From assembly GCA_934130265.1 (NCBI GenBank), contig CAKOYC010000034.1, positions 1 to 9,317 of the forward strand: a stretch of 9,317 nt of DNA, given 5' to 3'. Source of the stretch: an uncultured Bacilli bacterium (GTDB taxonomy: Bacteria; Bacillota_I; Bacilli_A; RF39; UBA660). Positions within the stretch are counted from its first letter, which is position 1; the number at the start of each line of letters is the position of its first letter. The notes under the pieces are model-generated. The model had not been told where the DNA came from. It did not search any database and worked only from the letters and a program-made list of their open reading frames with translations. This document shows, one piece after another, positions 1-5,609 of this stretch. The position numbers and the translations under genes were made by a program.

Positions 1-1522
1 GAACAACTGCTATTTTAATAGTACCTGGATATTTTAAAGTTGTTTCAATCTTTTCTTTTATTTCTCTAGCAATACGGTGAGCTTGTAAATCATCAACTTT
101 TTCAGGCTCAACAATTACCCTTAATTCACGTCCTGCTTGCATAGCATAAGATTTAGAAACACCTTCTATATCTGAAGCTACTGCTTCTAGTTCTGTTAAT
201 CTTCTTATATAGTTTTCTAAGGAGTCATTTCTAGCTCCTGGACGAGATGCAGATAAAGCATCAGCTATCGCTACTAAATTAGCTATAACACTAGTTGAAT
301 CAGTATCCCCATGATGAGAAGCAATAGCATTAATGACTACCTCACCTTCTCCATATTTCTTAGCAAGATCAACACCAATACTTACATGACTTCCTTCAAT
401 TTCATGATCAACTGCTTTTCCAATATCATGTAAAAGTCCTGCTCTTTTAGCAAGATTAACATCTTCACCAATCTCAGCTGCCATAAGACCTGCAAGTTCA
501 GCTACTTCTAAGGAATGACTTAAAGCATTCTGACCATAACTAGTTCTAAAATGAAGTTTTCCTACTAATTCAATTAACTCAGGATTCATTTTAGTTACTC
601 CAAGTTCAAACAAAGCACCATTTCCGTAGTCCATTATTTGTTCTTTCATCTCTTTAGCTACTTTGTCATATACTTCTTCAATTCTAGTAGGATGAACTCT
701 TCCATCTTTTATTAAAGTTTCTAACATAACTCTAGCTATTTCTCTGCGTAGTGGATCAAAGCTTGATAACACTACTGCTTCTGGAGTATCATCAATAATT
801 AAGTCTACTCCTGTTACCGCTTCAATCGTTCTGATATTTCTACCTTCTCGGCCAATTAGTCTTCCCTTCATATCTTCATTAGGTAGTGATACAACCGTAA
901 CTGTTTGGTCGCTTGCAATATCAGCAGCATATCTTTGCATAGAAGTAACTATTAACTCTTTTGCTTTCTTCTCAGCTGTAATTTTAGCTTCCATTTCTTT
1001 TTCATTGATATAGACAGTAACCTCTCTTGCCATAGCTTCTTTTACTTTTTGCATTACTACTTCTTTGGCTTTTTCCTTACTAAATCCAGATATTTTTTCT
1101 AATAAGTCCAATTGTTCTTTTTTTAAATTCTCCACTTCAATTTGTTCTTGTTGAATTTCTTTTTGTCTTTGGGTTAGTTTTTCTTCTCTCTCATCTAAAG
1201 TAGCTTCTCTTTTTTGACAAATCTCATCTCTTTTGTCCATACTACTTTCGCGTTTTTCTAAACGTAATTCATTATCTTTTAATTCTTGTTTTTTTTCTTT
1301 GATTTCTTTATCAACTTCTTGTTTTAATTGATAATTTTTTTCTTTTGCTTCCATTATAGAATCACGTTTTAATTGATCAGCTTTTTTATTAGCTTCCTCT
1401 AACATTTCTTCTATTTTCTTTGTTGCATTATTTTTTCTTAATGTATTAATTAACATGGTTAACCCAAAACCAATTACTAGTCCAACTAACAATAGTAAAG
1501 TGGAGAGTATAAGTTGATTCAT
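1..1522 (-). CDS. rny: Ribonuclease Y (RNase Y), 3' end cut by the window
   Basis: RNase Y is the membrane-anchored endoribonuclease that starts mRNA decay and processing in many Bacillota. Translation from ATG 1522 gives 507 codons with no stop before base 1; against the roughly 520 residues usual in the family, about a dozen C-terminal residues are missing. Seen in order: an N-terminal hydrophobic anchor (about residues 3-26), a long charged coiled coil (about 30-200), a KH RNA-binding domain with the GREG loop at 224-227, and an HD phosphohydrolase domain with the LLHDIGK motif, whose His365-Asp366 is the metal-binding pair. The stretch just before the cut (YPGTIKIAVV) matches the usual family C-terminus. 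A strong GGAGGT ribosome site precedes the ATG. It lies downstream of recA, as in Bacillus, but has its own promoter. Identification is secure. Confidence 0.97.
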   Translation of the reverse strand, partial: MNQLILSTLLLLVGLVIGFGLTMLINTLRKNNATKKIEEMLEEANKKADQLKRDSIMEAKEKNYQLKQEVDKEIKEKKQELKDNELRLEKRESSMDKRDEICQKREATLDEREEKLTQRQKEIQQEQIEVENLKKEQLDLLEKISGFSKEKAKEVVMQKVKEAMAREVTVYINEKEMEAKITAEKKAKELIVTSMQRYAADIASDQTVTVVSLPNEDMKGRLIGREGRNIRTIEAVTGVDLIIDDTPEAVVLSSFDPLRREIARVMLETLIKDGRVHPTRIEEVYDKVAKEMKEQIMDYGNGALFELGVTKMNPELIELVGKLHFRTSYGQNALSHSLEVAELAGLMAAEIGEDVNLAKRAGLLHDIGKAVDHEIEGSHVSIGVDLAKKYGEGEVVINAIASHHGDTDSTSVIANLVAIADALSASRPGARNDSLENYIRRLTELEAVASDIEGVSKSYAMQAGRELRVIVEPEKVDDLQAHRIAREIKEKIETTLKYPGTIKIAVV

Positions 1523-1567
1523 TTTTACCTCCACTAAGATTTATAATTTTTCTTATAATCTAATTCT

Positions 1568-1596
1568 ATTGTACGTTGCAATAAAATGAATGTCAA
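1568..1596 (-). promoter_or_regulatory. Promoter of rny
   Basis: On the minus strand TTGACA (1596-1591) and TACAAT (1573-1568) are separated by exactly 17 bases, a near-consensus sigma-A promoter. Transcription would start near 1561, giving a leader of about 38 bases before the rny ATG. It lies in the gap between recA and rny, so rny can be transcribed independently of recA. Read from sequence only; no start site is measured. Confidence 0.8.
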
Positions 1597-1627
1597 GAAA
1601 AGAAAATGTATTTATAATGAAGAAATA

Positions 1628-2659
1628 CTATTTCTTTTCCTTTTTTTCTTTATCTTTATTCAAACTTATTCCATAAAAATCTCTTACTTTAGCTTCTATT
1701 TCTTCTTTTAATTCTTTATTATCTCTAAGAAGCAATTTAACATTTTCTTTACCTTGTCCTAACTTTTCTCCTTGATAAGAAAACCAAGCTCCGGCTTTAT
1801 CTATAATACCAGCTTCTACTCCAAGGTCTACTAATTCTCCTTCTTTAGATACTCCTTCCCCATACATTATTTCCACAATAGCTGACTTAAATGGTGGAGC
1901 TACTTTATTTTTAACCACTTTAACAGTAGTTCTATTACCAACTATCTTATCGCCTATTTTAATTTGTTCATTACGTCTAATGTCTAATCTTATACTAGAA
2001 TAAAACTTTAAAGCACGTCCGCCTGGGGTAGTTTCAGGATTACCAAACATAACTCCTACTTTTTCTCTTAACTGGTTAATAAAAATAGCAATAGTATTAG
2101 TTTTACTAATGGTACCTGATAATTTTCTTAAAGCTTGACTCATTAGTCTTGCTTGTAAACCAACATGCGAGTCACCCATTTCTCCATCTATTTCTGCTTG
2201 TGGTACTAAAGCTGCTACTGAATCTATTACTATAATACTAATAGCTTCACTTCTAACTAAGGCTTCACATATTTCTAAAGCTTGTTCCCCTGTATCTGGT
2301 TGTGATAATAATAACTCGTTAGTATTAACGCCAAGTCTTCTAGCATAATCGGGATCAAGAGCATGTTCTGCATCAATAAAAGCAGCTCTTCCTCCCGTTT
2401 TTTGTACTTCAGCAATAGCTTGTAGGGCAAATGTTGTCTTTCCACTAGACTCTGGTCCATATATTTCAATTATTCTTCCTTTAGGATAACCTCCTACTCC
2501 TAATGCTACATCAAGTGATAGACAACCACTAGATACCACATCAATTTTCATATGAGAGTCCTCTCCAAGACACATAATAGAACCTTTTCCAAACTGTTTT
2601 TCAATATCAGCTAAAATCTGGTCTAAATCTTTATTATCTTTTTTTATTGTTTTGCTCAT
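1628..2659 (-). CDS. recA: Recombinase RecA
   Basis: RecA forms ATP-dependent filaments on single-stranded DNA, carries out strand exchange and triggers LexA self-cleavage in the SOS response. The 343-residue product has Walker A GPESSGKT (68-75), the catalytic glutamate E98 in IDAEHA, Walker B IIVID (142-146), the GDSHVGLQARLMSQALRKL stretch at 162-180, and DNA-binding loop L2 (about 197-212, NQLREKVGVMFGNPETTPGG). The frame can be extended eight codons upstream to an ATG at 2683, but that extension reads through the AGGAGG ribosome site, so the ATG at 2659 (protein start MSKTIKKD) is the real start. The tail is odd: it ends in a lysine-rich run (KDKEKKEKK), whereas many RecA proteins end in acidic residues. 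It has its own SOS-type promoter. cinA, which precedes recA in Bacillus, is absent. Confidence 0.98.
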   Translation of the reverse strand: MSKTIKKDNKDLDQILADIEKQFGKGSIMCLGEDSHMKIDVVSSGCLSLDVALGVGGYPKGRIIEIYGPESSGKTTFALQAIAEVQKTGGRAAFIDAEHALDPDYARRLGVNTNELLLSQPDTGEQALEICEALVRSEAISIIVIDSVAALVPQAEIDGEMGDSHVGLQARLMSQALRKLSGTISKTNTIAIFINQLREKVGVMFGNPETTPGGRALKFYSSIRLDIRRNEQIKIGDKIVGNRTTVKVVKNKVAPPFKSAIVEIMYGEGVSKEGELVDLGVEAGIIDKAGAWFSYQGEKLGQGKENVKLLLRDNKELKEEIEAKVRDFYGISLNKDKEKKEKK

Positions 2660-2693
2660 AAATTTTCCTCCTCGTGCAAACATCTATATACCC

Positions 2694-2722
2694 ATTTTAT
2701 AAGTAGAAATTTTAAATGTCAA
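2694..2722 (-). promoter_or_regulatory. Promoter of recA
   Basis: On the minus strand TTGACA (2722-2717) and TAAAAT (2699-2694) are separated by 17 bases. The start of transcription would fall near 2687, leaving a short leader of about 28 bases that contains the AGGAGG site. Together with the terminator after pgsA, this makes recA a separate transcription unit. Confidence 0.8.
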
Positions 2723-2732
2723 GATATTTTTT

Positions 2733-2746
2733 CGAACAATCGTTTG
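2733..2746 (-). promoter_or_regulatory. Probable LexA (SOS) box upstream of recA
   Basis: The 14 bases on the plus strand read CGAACAATCGTTTG; on the recA strand they read CAAACGATTGTTCG. This fits the Bacillus-type SOS box CGAAC-N4-GTTYG, with one half-site perfect and one carrying a single change. It sits about 10 bases upstream of the recA -35 element, a place where LexA could repress. recA is a core SOS gene across Bacilli, which supports the reading. No lexA gene is visible in the window. Confidence 0.75.
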
Positions 2747-2830
2747 TTATAATTTGCCATTTTCAGGACTATTTTAACTTGAATTTATTATTTTCTCTAA
2801 AAAGAATCACTGAATTTATCAAATTCAAAC

Positions 2831-2856
2831 AAAAAAAGCCTAAAATTAGGCTTTTT
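2831..2856 (-). terminator. Intrinsic terminator of pgsA
   Basis: On the minus strand a 10-base stem (AAAAAGCCTA pairing with TAGGCTTTTT) with a 4-base loop is followed by an unbroken T run at 2837-2831. The upstream arm lies within the last pgsA codons and the TAA stop (2848-2846) falls at the loop, so the hairpin overlaps the coding end. It should end the transcript that carries pgsA. Confidence 0.85.
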
Positions 2857-3448
2857 CCTTAGCTGGTAAAATTAAATTTTTATTAAGTTTATAATACTCA
2901 CACATAGAAACAACTGACATAATAGTAGCAAAATATAAGAAGAAATCACTAACTCTTATATTAATCATTTCAAATGGTAAGTTATAAAAGAAAGTTAAAG
3001 TAACTCCTACCATCATACTAGCAGTTTTAATCTTTCCACTAGAAATAGCTGCTACTACCTTTCCTTTCCTTGCTGCTTCCATTTTCATAGCATCAACAAC
3101 AGTATCTCTAAAAATAATAACAACTGGAATAAGGGTTAAAATAAAACCTTTACTAGCAAGAATAATTAAAGCACTATTTACTAAAACTTTATCAGCAATA
3201 GCATCTAACATCTTTCCAAGATCAGTAACTTCATTATTCTTTCTAGCTAAATAACCATCTAGGAAATCAGTAACACTTGCTACTACAAATATTACTCCAG
3301 CAATTAAGTATTCTAACTTAACATAAACACCACCTACTAAAAAACTAGGCATATTAATACCAACATCATAGAATGGAAATAGTAACATAAAAATCATGAC
3401 TATAGTCATAAGTATTCTAGCTACAGTTAACTTGGTTGGTGTATTCAT
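2846..3448 (-). CDS. pgsA: CDP-diacylglycerol--glycerol-3-phosphate 3-phosphatidyltransferase
   Basis: PgsA makes phosphatidylglycerophosphate from CDP-diacylglycerol and glycerol-3-phosphate, the committed step to phosphatidylglycerol, at the cytoplasmic membrane. The 200-residue protein is very hydrophobic with several predicted membrane helices and carries the complete CDP-alcohol phosphatidyltransferase signature DxxDGxxARx8GxxxDxxxD, with D61, D64, G65, A68, R69, G78, D82 and D86. Length and the N-terminus MNTPTKLTVARI are typical of bacterial PgsA. Its start lies 32 bases inside the end of the upstream RodZ-like gene, and its ribosome site (AAGGAAG) is within that gene, which suggests translational coupling. 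The gene order rodZ-pgsA-recA-rny matches Bacillus apart from the missing cinA. PgsA rather than cardiolipin synthase is the best call on the basis of context and the N-terminal sequence. Confidence 0.93.
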   Translation of the reverse strand: MNTPTKLTVARILMTIVMIFMLLFPFYDVGINMPSFLVGGVYVKLEYLIAGVIFVVASVTDFLDGYLARKNNEVTDLGKMLDAIADKVLVNSALIILASKGFILTLIPVVIIFRDTVVDAMKMEAARKGKVVAAISSGKIKTASMMVGVTLTFFYNLPFEMINIRVSDFFLYFATIMSVVSMCEYYKLNKNLILPAKEKA

Positions 3449-3926
3449 ATTTTCTACTTCCTTTCAATTCACTATTAATAACAGGTTTCTTAGTCTTATC
3501 TTTAATCAATAAAACCGCAATCACAACAAAAAAGACAAAAATAATAATTCCTATTATTATAGGTAATTTCTTTTTCTTTTGCTTATATACTTTTGTATAA
3601 GGAGATGATATTTTTTTCTCTTTCTTTGTTTCCTCTTCTTCTTTTTTCTTTTTAGCTTCCATTATATCATCTAAAGAAATCTTGGAAGTATGTTCAAATA
3701 AAAAATCATTAAATTCATCTTGGACCTTTACTTCATCAAGCCCTAAGTACTTAGCATATTCTTTTATTACTTTTTTTATATCATAGACATCTTTAAAGGC
3801 TTTAGTATTAGCACTTTCTAAGTTTTCAAGCAAATCAGTGGAAACATTTAAATCACTGGCTGCTTCTTCTAGACTAACACCATGTTTTATTCTAGTTTCC
3901 TTTAAGTGTTCTCCTAATTCTTTCAT
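3417..3926 (-). CDS. Short RodZ-like membrane protein with N-terminal HTH (YmfM family)
   Basis: RodZ proteins link the cytoskeletal MreB filament to the elongation machinery through a cytoplasmic helix-turn-helix domain, a single membrane helix and an outer domain. The 169-residue product has an HTH domain of the RodZ type (about residues 3-65, starting LGEHLKETRIKHGVSLEEAA), a lysine/glutamate-rich linker (about 89-120), one membrane helix (121-141) and only about 28 residues outside, so the usual C-terminal beta domain is absent. The frame extends seven codons upstream, but GAGG at 3936-3933 places the start at ATG 3926. The last 32 bases overlap pgsA. It begins only about 25 bases after the RNase P RNA, with no separate promoter seen. 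Position next to pgsA supports the family call; binding to MreB is unproven. Confidence 0.85.
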   Translation of the reverse strand: MKELGEHLKETRIKHGVSLEEAASDLNVSTDLLENLESANTKAFKDVYDIKKVIKEYAKYLGLDEVKVQDEFNDFLFEHTSKISLDDIMEAKKKKEEEETKKEKKISSPYTKVYKQKKKKLPIIIGIIIFVFFVVIAVLLIKDKTKKPVINSELKGSRKYEYTNQVNCS

Positions 3927-3950
3927 AATCAACCTCAGTTCCAACAAAAT

Positions 3951-4295
3951 AATAATACTTTATAAGCCATGTTTTGTACCTATTACTAGGTGGCAAGTAT
4001 CTATCTACTATTACTAGTCCTCCAATTCATTATCTTTCTTTCATGGAGACTCCCCTACCAAAATTTGGGTTTCTCGCTCGTGGGGTTTACCTCGTTTCAC
4101 CCTTTCGTTTCCAAAAGTATCGTTTCTGTGGCACGTTATCACTTTATCATGGGATAATCCTTTAGATAAAGTTTTGCCGTTAGAATAAATCTACCTTAGG
4201 TTATTTTTTCCCTAAGCACGAACACTACTATCATCACAGATAGTGCGAGCATGGACTTTCCTCTAGGTTACCCTAGCACTTGCCCAAGTATTATT
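3951..4295 (-). ncRNA. rnpB: RNase P RNA, class B (Bacillus type)
   Basis: This is the catalytic RNA of ribonuclease P, which removes 5' leaders from pre-tRNAs. On the minus strand the conserved blocks occur in the right order: GAGGAAAGTCCATGCTCGCA (4263-4244), a CGTGCCACAG block, GGTAAACCCC, GAGCGAGAAACCCAAATTTT followed by GGTAGGGG (the loop that binds tRNA CCA ends), TAGATAGAT, and ACAAAACATGGCTTAT near the 3' end. Helix P1 is visible: AATAATACTT (4295-4286) pairs exactly with AAGTATTATT (3960-3951), and these set the ends given here. Three short hairpins share a GTAA loop (4276-4263, 4018-4007, 3991-3978). At about 345 bases it is shorter than the roughly 400-base Bacillus subtilis RNA. 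The 5' end overlaps the last codon and stop of gpsB. Exact ends are inferred from P1. Confidence 0.95.
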
Positions 4296-4626
4296 CACTG
4301 TCTTTACCAAATACTTCTTTTTCTAAATTGCTAAGTCTTCTTAAAATATCCAAATTAGTGATTTCCATTGTATCTGATTTAGAATTTTTAGCTATTTCAG
4401 CATCCATTGAAACATTTCGTAATTCTTGTTTTAAGGACATAATTTCTTTTAATAATTCAGTTTTTTCTTTTTCCATACTTTCAATTATTTTATAAAACTG
4501 TTCATAGTCAGAAATTATCATATCCAAGAATTCATCAACTTCTTTTAATCTGTATCCACGAGTATCAATCTTAAAATCTTTCTCTAAGATTTCTTGTGGT
4601 GTAAGTGTAATTTTGTTTTGATACAT
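4291..4626 (-). CDS. gpsB: Cell division adaptor GpsB
   Basis: GpsB is a small cytoplasmic coiled-coil protein of the DivIVA family that docks penicillin-binding proteins and coordinates their shuttling between septum and side wall. The 111-residue product has the DivIVA-like N-terminal domain (EILEKDFKIDTRGYRLKEVD, 12-31), a coiled coil (about 36-72), a variable linker, and the conserved C-terminal trimerisation segment (ILRRLSNLEKEVFG, 94-107). Residues Y25, D31 and D35, which form the PBP-binding groove in B. subtilis GpsB, are present at the same positions. A TTG four codons upstream is in frame, but GGTGA (4636-4632) is correctly spaced for ATG 4626. It lies beside rnpB, as in Bacillus, and close to ponA, whose product is the known GpsB partner. 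Confidence 0.96.
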   Translation of the reverse strand: MYQNKITLTPQEILEKDFKIDTRGYRLKEVDEFLDMIISDYEQFYKIIESMEKEKTELLKEIMSLKQELRNVSMDAEIAKNSKSDTMEITNLDILRRLSNLEKEVFGKDSE

Positions 4627-4669
4627 ATTTATCACCAATCCCTTTACATACTATATTTTAGCAATAAAA

Positions 4670-4777
4670 CTACTTATTTGTCAATTGTTTCAACCTTATT
4701 AATACATCAATTTTTTTAGCAATAGAAATATTTTCAATCATAGAATTTAAACATACAATTACATCTTGACTTTTCAT
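4670..4777 (-). CDS. Possible 35-residue small protein upstream of gpsB
   Basis: An ATG at 4777 opens a 35-codon frame ending in TAG at 4672-4670. It is preceded by a very good ribosome site, TTGAGGTGAAACAG, with six bases between GAGGTG and the ATG, and lies just downstream of a good promoter, 43 bases before gpsB. The product (starting MKSQDVIVCLNSMIENISIA) is mixed amphipathic with no membrane segment or recognisable domain; the end is basic. It could be a genuine small protein or a leader ORF that affects gpsB translation. The quality of the ribosome site is the main reason to list it; I do not recognise the protein. Confidence 0.55.
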   Translation of the reverse strand: MKSQDVIVCLNSMIENISIAKKIDVLIRLKQLTNK

Positions 4778-4795
4778 CTGTTTCACCTCAATTTT

Positions 4796-4824
4796 ATTCT
4801 ACATATTTTTTAATTATTAGACAA
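4796..4824 (-). promoter_or_regulatory. Promoter for the gpsB-rnpB-rodZ-pgsA set
   Basis: On the minus strand TTGTCT (4824-4819) and TAGAAT (4801-4796) are 17 bases apart. The predicted start near 4789 would leave a very short leader before the 35-residue ORF, with the ribosome site at the extreme 5' end. No other convincing promoter was found upstream of gpsB, rnpB, the RodZ-like gene or pgsA, so this may drive all of them. An inverted repeat ATTAG-ACAA-CTAAT (4816-4829) covers the -35 element. Confidence 0.55.
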
Positions 4825-4849
4825 CTAATTCGACAAAGCATTACTTTAT

Positions 4850-4878
4850 TTGACAAAGAAAAAAAATCTATTTATAAT
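4850..4878 (+). promoter_or_regulatory. Consensus sigma-A promoter of the 208-residue gene
   Basis: TTGACA (4850-4855) and TATAAT (4873-4878) are separated by 17 bases: both hexamers match the consensus perfectly, the best promoter in the window. Transcription would begin near 4885, giving a leader of about 22 bases with the GGGAGGG ribosome site at 4891-4897. Its presence shows that in-frame codons upstream of 4907, including the TTG at 4850, are promoter DNA and not coding. Confidence 0.88.
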
Positions 4879-4906
4879 TGATATTACTTTGGGAGGGTTA
4901 ATATAT

Positions 4907-5533
4907 ATGGAAGCAAAAAATATAATGATTCGTTTAGATAATTTTTTAAAAAAAGAAGAAAGTAAAGAATTGTTTTCTATGTTAGGAAAAACCATAACTG
5001 TGGAAGATGGTTGGATTACTATGCGAAAAGGTAGAAAAAAAGAGGAAGTTCTTCTTTTACAAGATGATAATAATAGAGTTCGTATCAAAGGAAAAGATAC
5101 TGCCATTAGTCTAAGACAAAATGATGATGATTATGTAGTTGATCATATTCAAACTGGTGATATAGAAAAGCAAGATATAAACTTTTCTATGAGAATGGTA
5201 AAAGATAAAAAAGGAAATAGTAAATATCGTATTAGAACTATTGAAGATGATGGTGAAGTTATCTGCTGGTTTGGTAAGAATGAAGTTTCTTTTGAATATT
5301 CAAAGTTTGAAGATAAAAAATACTTTTATAGGGGAAAAAAAGAGACTAATATCAGATTAGAAGAAGAAAAAAGATCATGTTTTGATACTTTCTTAAATTT
5401 AGAAGCTAAATATGCTACTCTAACTGGACTAATTTCTAGTGAAATACCACTAGTTAGTGAAGTAATCGATCATTGCAGCCAAGTTACTAAGAAAAATCAA
5501 GAAGTAAAAATATATCAAATGAAGAAAAAATAG
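4907..5533 (+). CDS. Unrecognised 208-residue cytoplasmic protein
   Basis: I do not recognise this protein. The start is ATG 4907, ten bases after the strong GGGAGGG site; the frame is open further upstream, but that part contains the promoter. The product has no signal peptide or membrane helix, is highly charged, looks beta-rich in the middle (about residues 25-155, alternating hydrophobic and charged residues) and probably helical at the end (about 155-200), and finishes in a lysine tail. Three cysteines (in EVICWF, RSCF and DHCSQ) are spread out and form no zinc motif. It is transcribed alone, diverging from the gpsB set, and ends in its own terminator. The consensus promoter and ribosome site imply good expression. 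Codon use resembles its neighbours, so there is no sign of recent transfer. Confidence 0.85.
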   Translation: MEAKNIMIRLDNFLKKEESKELFSMLGKTITVEDGWITMRKGRKKEEVLLLQDDNNRVRIKGKDTAISLRQNDDDYVVDHIQTGDIEKQDINFSMRMVKDKKGNSKYRIRTIEDDGEVICWFGKNEVSFEYSKFEDKKYFYRGKKETNIRLEEEKRSCFDTFLNLEAKYATLTGLISSEIPLVSEVIDHCSQVTKKNQEVKIYQMKKK

Positions 5534-5551
5534 GCAAATCCTATTTTTTTA
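5525..5551 (+). terminator. Terminator overlapping the stop of the 208-residue gene
   Basis: A 10-base stem, AAAAAATAGG (5525-5534) pairing with CCTATTTTTT (5540-5549), has a 5-base loop and runs into T residues. The TAG stop (5531-5533) is part of the stem. Only two GC pairs make it weaker than the pgsA terminator, so some read-through into recU is possible. Confidence 0.65.
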
Positions 5552-5580
5552 TATTTAAAAGATAGAAAAAGCAAATAAAA

Positions 5581-5591
5581 TGATATATAAT
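5581..5591 (+). promoter_or_regulatory. Possible -10 element for recU-ponA
   Basis: TATAAT at 5586-5591 is a perfect -10 hexamer, and a TG at 5581-5582 could act as an extended -10 with the overlapping TATATA. The sequence 17 bases upstream (TAGAAA) is a poor -35. The inferred start would lie only a base or two before the AGGTGA ribosome site. In an AT-rich gap such a match can arise by chance, so this is tentative; read-through from the gene before is the alternative. Confidence 0.4.
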
Positions 5592-5609
5592 ATATACTAG
5601 GTGAATGAA

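Noticed and set aside
1602..1630. Hairpin AAGAAA-TAGTA-TTTCTT just after recA as a terminator
   Set aside because: The stem is six AT-rich pairs with only one GC pair and is not followed by a T run; the rny promoter is real, but recA may read through.
2275..2469. Minus-strand 64-codon frame inside recA
   Set aside because: Alternative-frame shadow of recA covering the Walker A region; no start signal.
3974..4165. Plus-strand open frame of 63 codons
   Set aside because: It lies antisense to conserved RNase P RNA sequence, has no ribosome site and includes the complement of the class B core.
4296..4360. A dedicated rnpB promoter inside the 3' end of gpsB
   Set aside because: The best candidate, TGGTAAAGA, matches a -10 poorly and has no -35 at the right distance.
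4280..4495. Plus-strand open frame of 71 codons
   Set aside because: Antisense shadow of gpsB; the minus-strand frame has clear GpsB motifs and a proper ribosome site.
4850..4906. Upstream extension of the 208-residue gene to a TTG at 4850
   Set aside because: The 57 bases contain the -35, spacer, -10 and ribosome site, so they cannot all be translated from an RNA starting near 4885.
4846..5106. Minus-strand open frame of 86 codons
   Set aside because: Shadow of the 208-residue gene, with no ribosome site; it would also read back through that gene's promoter.
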